In this document: positions 63,685-64,000 of the stretch, piece by piece
How the letters are laid out: every line of letters begins with the position of its first letter
Numbering within the stretch: position 1 is the first letter of the stretch
Source: Mesorhizobium_G sp049840935
GTDB taxonomy: Bacteria; Pseudomonadota; Alphaproteobacteria; Rhizobiales; Rhizobiaceae
Assembly: GCA_049840935.1 (NCBI GenBank)
Contig: JASGJA010000007.1
Coordinates: forward strand, 1 to 64,000
DNA length: 64,000 bases
Reading direction: 5' to 3'
Made by a program: the position numbers and the translations under genes
The notes under the pieces: model-generated
Database searches by the model: none
Told to the model about the DNA's origin: nothing
What the model saw: only the letters and a program-made list of their open reading frames with translations

Positions 63685-63784
63685 ACCCCCACCCCTTACC
63701 CCTCCCCTCAAGGGGGAGGGGGGCCGGGGAGCACAGCGTTCTTCGTCCCCCTCCCCCTTGAGGGGAGGGGTAAGGGGTGGGGGT
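63685..63784. repeat. 38-bp perfect inverted repeat between ccmA and ccmB
   Basis: The arms 63685-63722 and 63747-63784 are exact reverse complements, beginning ACCCCCACCCCTTACCCC and rich in CCCCT/GGGGA. The loop is 24 bases. The 100-base element sits in the 172-base spacer between two normally adjoining genes, so it looks like an inserted MITE/REP-type element. In RNA it would form a very stable hairpin. Confidence 0.85.
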
Positions 63785-63815
63785 AATGGCTGGCACCGCA
63801 TCGAACCCGTCAGCA

Positions 63816-64000
63816 TCACGCACCCATCCTCAATTCCGCTGCGCCTTCCAGTCCAAGGGGATGATGCGTTGCGGCAATAATCATGCCGCCGTCGCCGAGG
63901 TGCGCACGCATAAGCTCCGCAAACTGCGTTTCAGATGCCTTGTCCAACCCCGCTGTCGGCTCATCAAGCAGCCAGACGGGCCGGTAAGAAACCAGCAGCT
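63816..64000 (-). CDS. ccmA: haem exporter ATP-binding protein CcmA (C-terminal part, runs off the right edge)
   Basis: The last 60 codons of the ABC ATPase are present, starting at the Walker B region VSYRPVWLLDEPTAGLD and followed by the H-loop histidines in IIAATHHPLGLEG. The N-terminal Walker A lies beyond base 64000. With CcmB it powers release of holo-CcmE. It is the first ccm gene of the minus-strand cluster. Confidence 0.92.
   Translation of the reverse strand, partial: LLVSYRPVWLLDEPTAGLDKASETQFAELMRAHLGDGGMIIAATHHPLGLEGAAELRMGA

Overview
The window is a chromosomal segment of an alphaproteobacterium of the order Hyphomicrobiales, most likely a member of the Brucellaceae (Brucella, Ochrobactrum or Pseudochrobactrum-like). 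The main reasons are a lipoprotein resembling Brucella Omp19 next to zapE and mdh, the mdh-sucCDAB-lpd and sdhCDAB blocks in the arrangement I know from Brucella, a ccm cluster, and alphaproteobacterial YggT/DUF167, DUF1737 and septation protein A neighbours. The Omp19-like protein differs enough from the Brucella protein I remember that I would not call this Brucella in the strict sense. Species-level identity cannot be read from this sequence alone.

Layout. Bases 1-4755 are accessory: a minus-strand catabolic or detoxification cluster (acetoacetate-decarboxylase-like protein, alpha/beta hydrolase, coniferyl-type aldehyde dehydrogenase), a divergent MerR regulator with a perfect palindromic operator, and a DJ-1/PfpI protein. 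Bases 5107-8141 hold a small integrative module (short unknown gene, DUF3489, DUF2924, large serine recombinase) that ends beside tRNA-Ala(CGC). From 8744 on the content is core chromosome. It runs: yggT/yggU, ftsK, glnK-amtB with a sigma-54 promoter, tesB, a UbiH-type hydroxylase, YbaK, OsmC, YceH, sdhCDAB, leuC, an MgtC-like gene, an amino-acid ABC transporter, small housekeeping genes, leuD-leuB, asd with a threonine-rich leader peptide, rpsP-chorismate mutase-ffh, argG, rlmN, lpd, sucB-sucA-sucD-sucC-mdh, zapE, an omp19 homologue, dapF-mtaB-ftsY-septation protein A, and the cytochrome c maturation genes ccmABCDG.

How genes work together. The left half of the TCA cycle is encoded almost completely in two blocks (2-oxoglutarate dehydrogenase, succinyl-CoA synthetase, succinate dehydrogenase, malate dehydrogenase). 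Leucine synthesis (leuC, leuD, leuB) and the aspartate-semialdehyde/diaminopimelate branch (asd, dapF) are scattered through the middle. Both protein halves of the signal recognition particle pathway (Ffh and FtsY) are here, and CcmABCDG supply haem and thiol handling for respiratory cytochromes c.

Sequence quality matters. At least ten single-base indels break otherwise perfect genes, including ffh and ftsY, which a living bacterium cannot easily lack. Restoring one base at each site gives full-length proteins. Three of the insertions double the A of a GANTC site, the motif methylated by CcrM in this group, which looks like a long-read base-calling artefact. Candidate new biology that survives this caution: the Thr-rich leader peptide and alternative hairpins before asd, a self-contained small-RNA transcription unit just upstream of ffh, a 38-bp perfect inverted repeat splitting ccmA from ccmB, and an apparent break of the usual rpsP-rimM-trmD-rplS arrangement.
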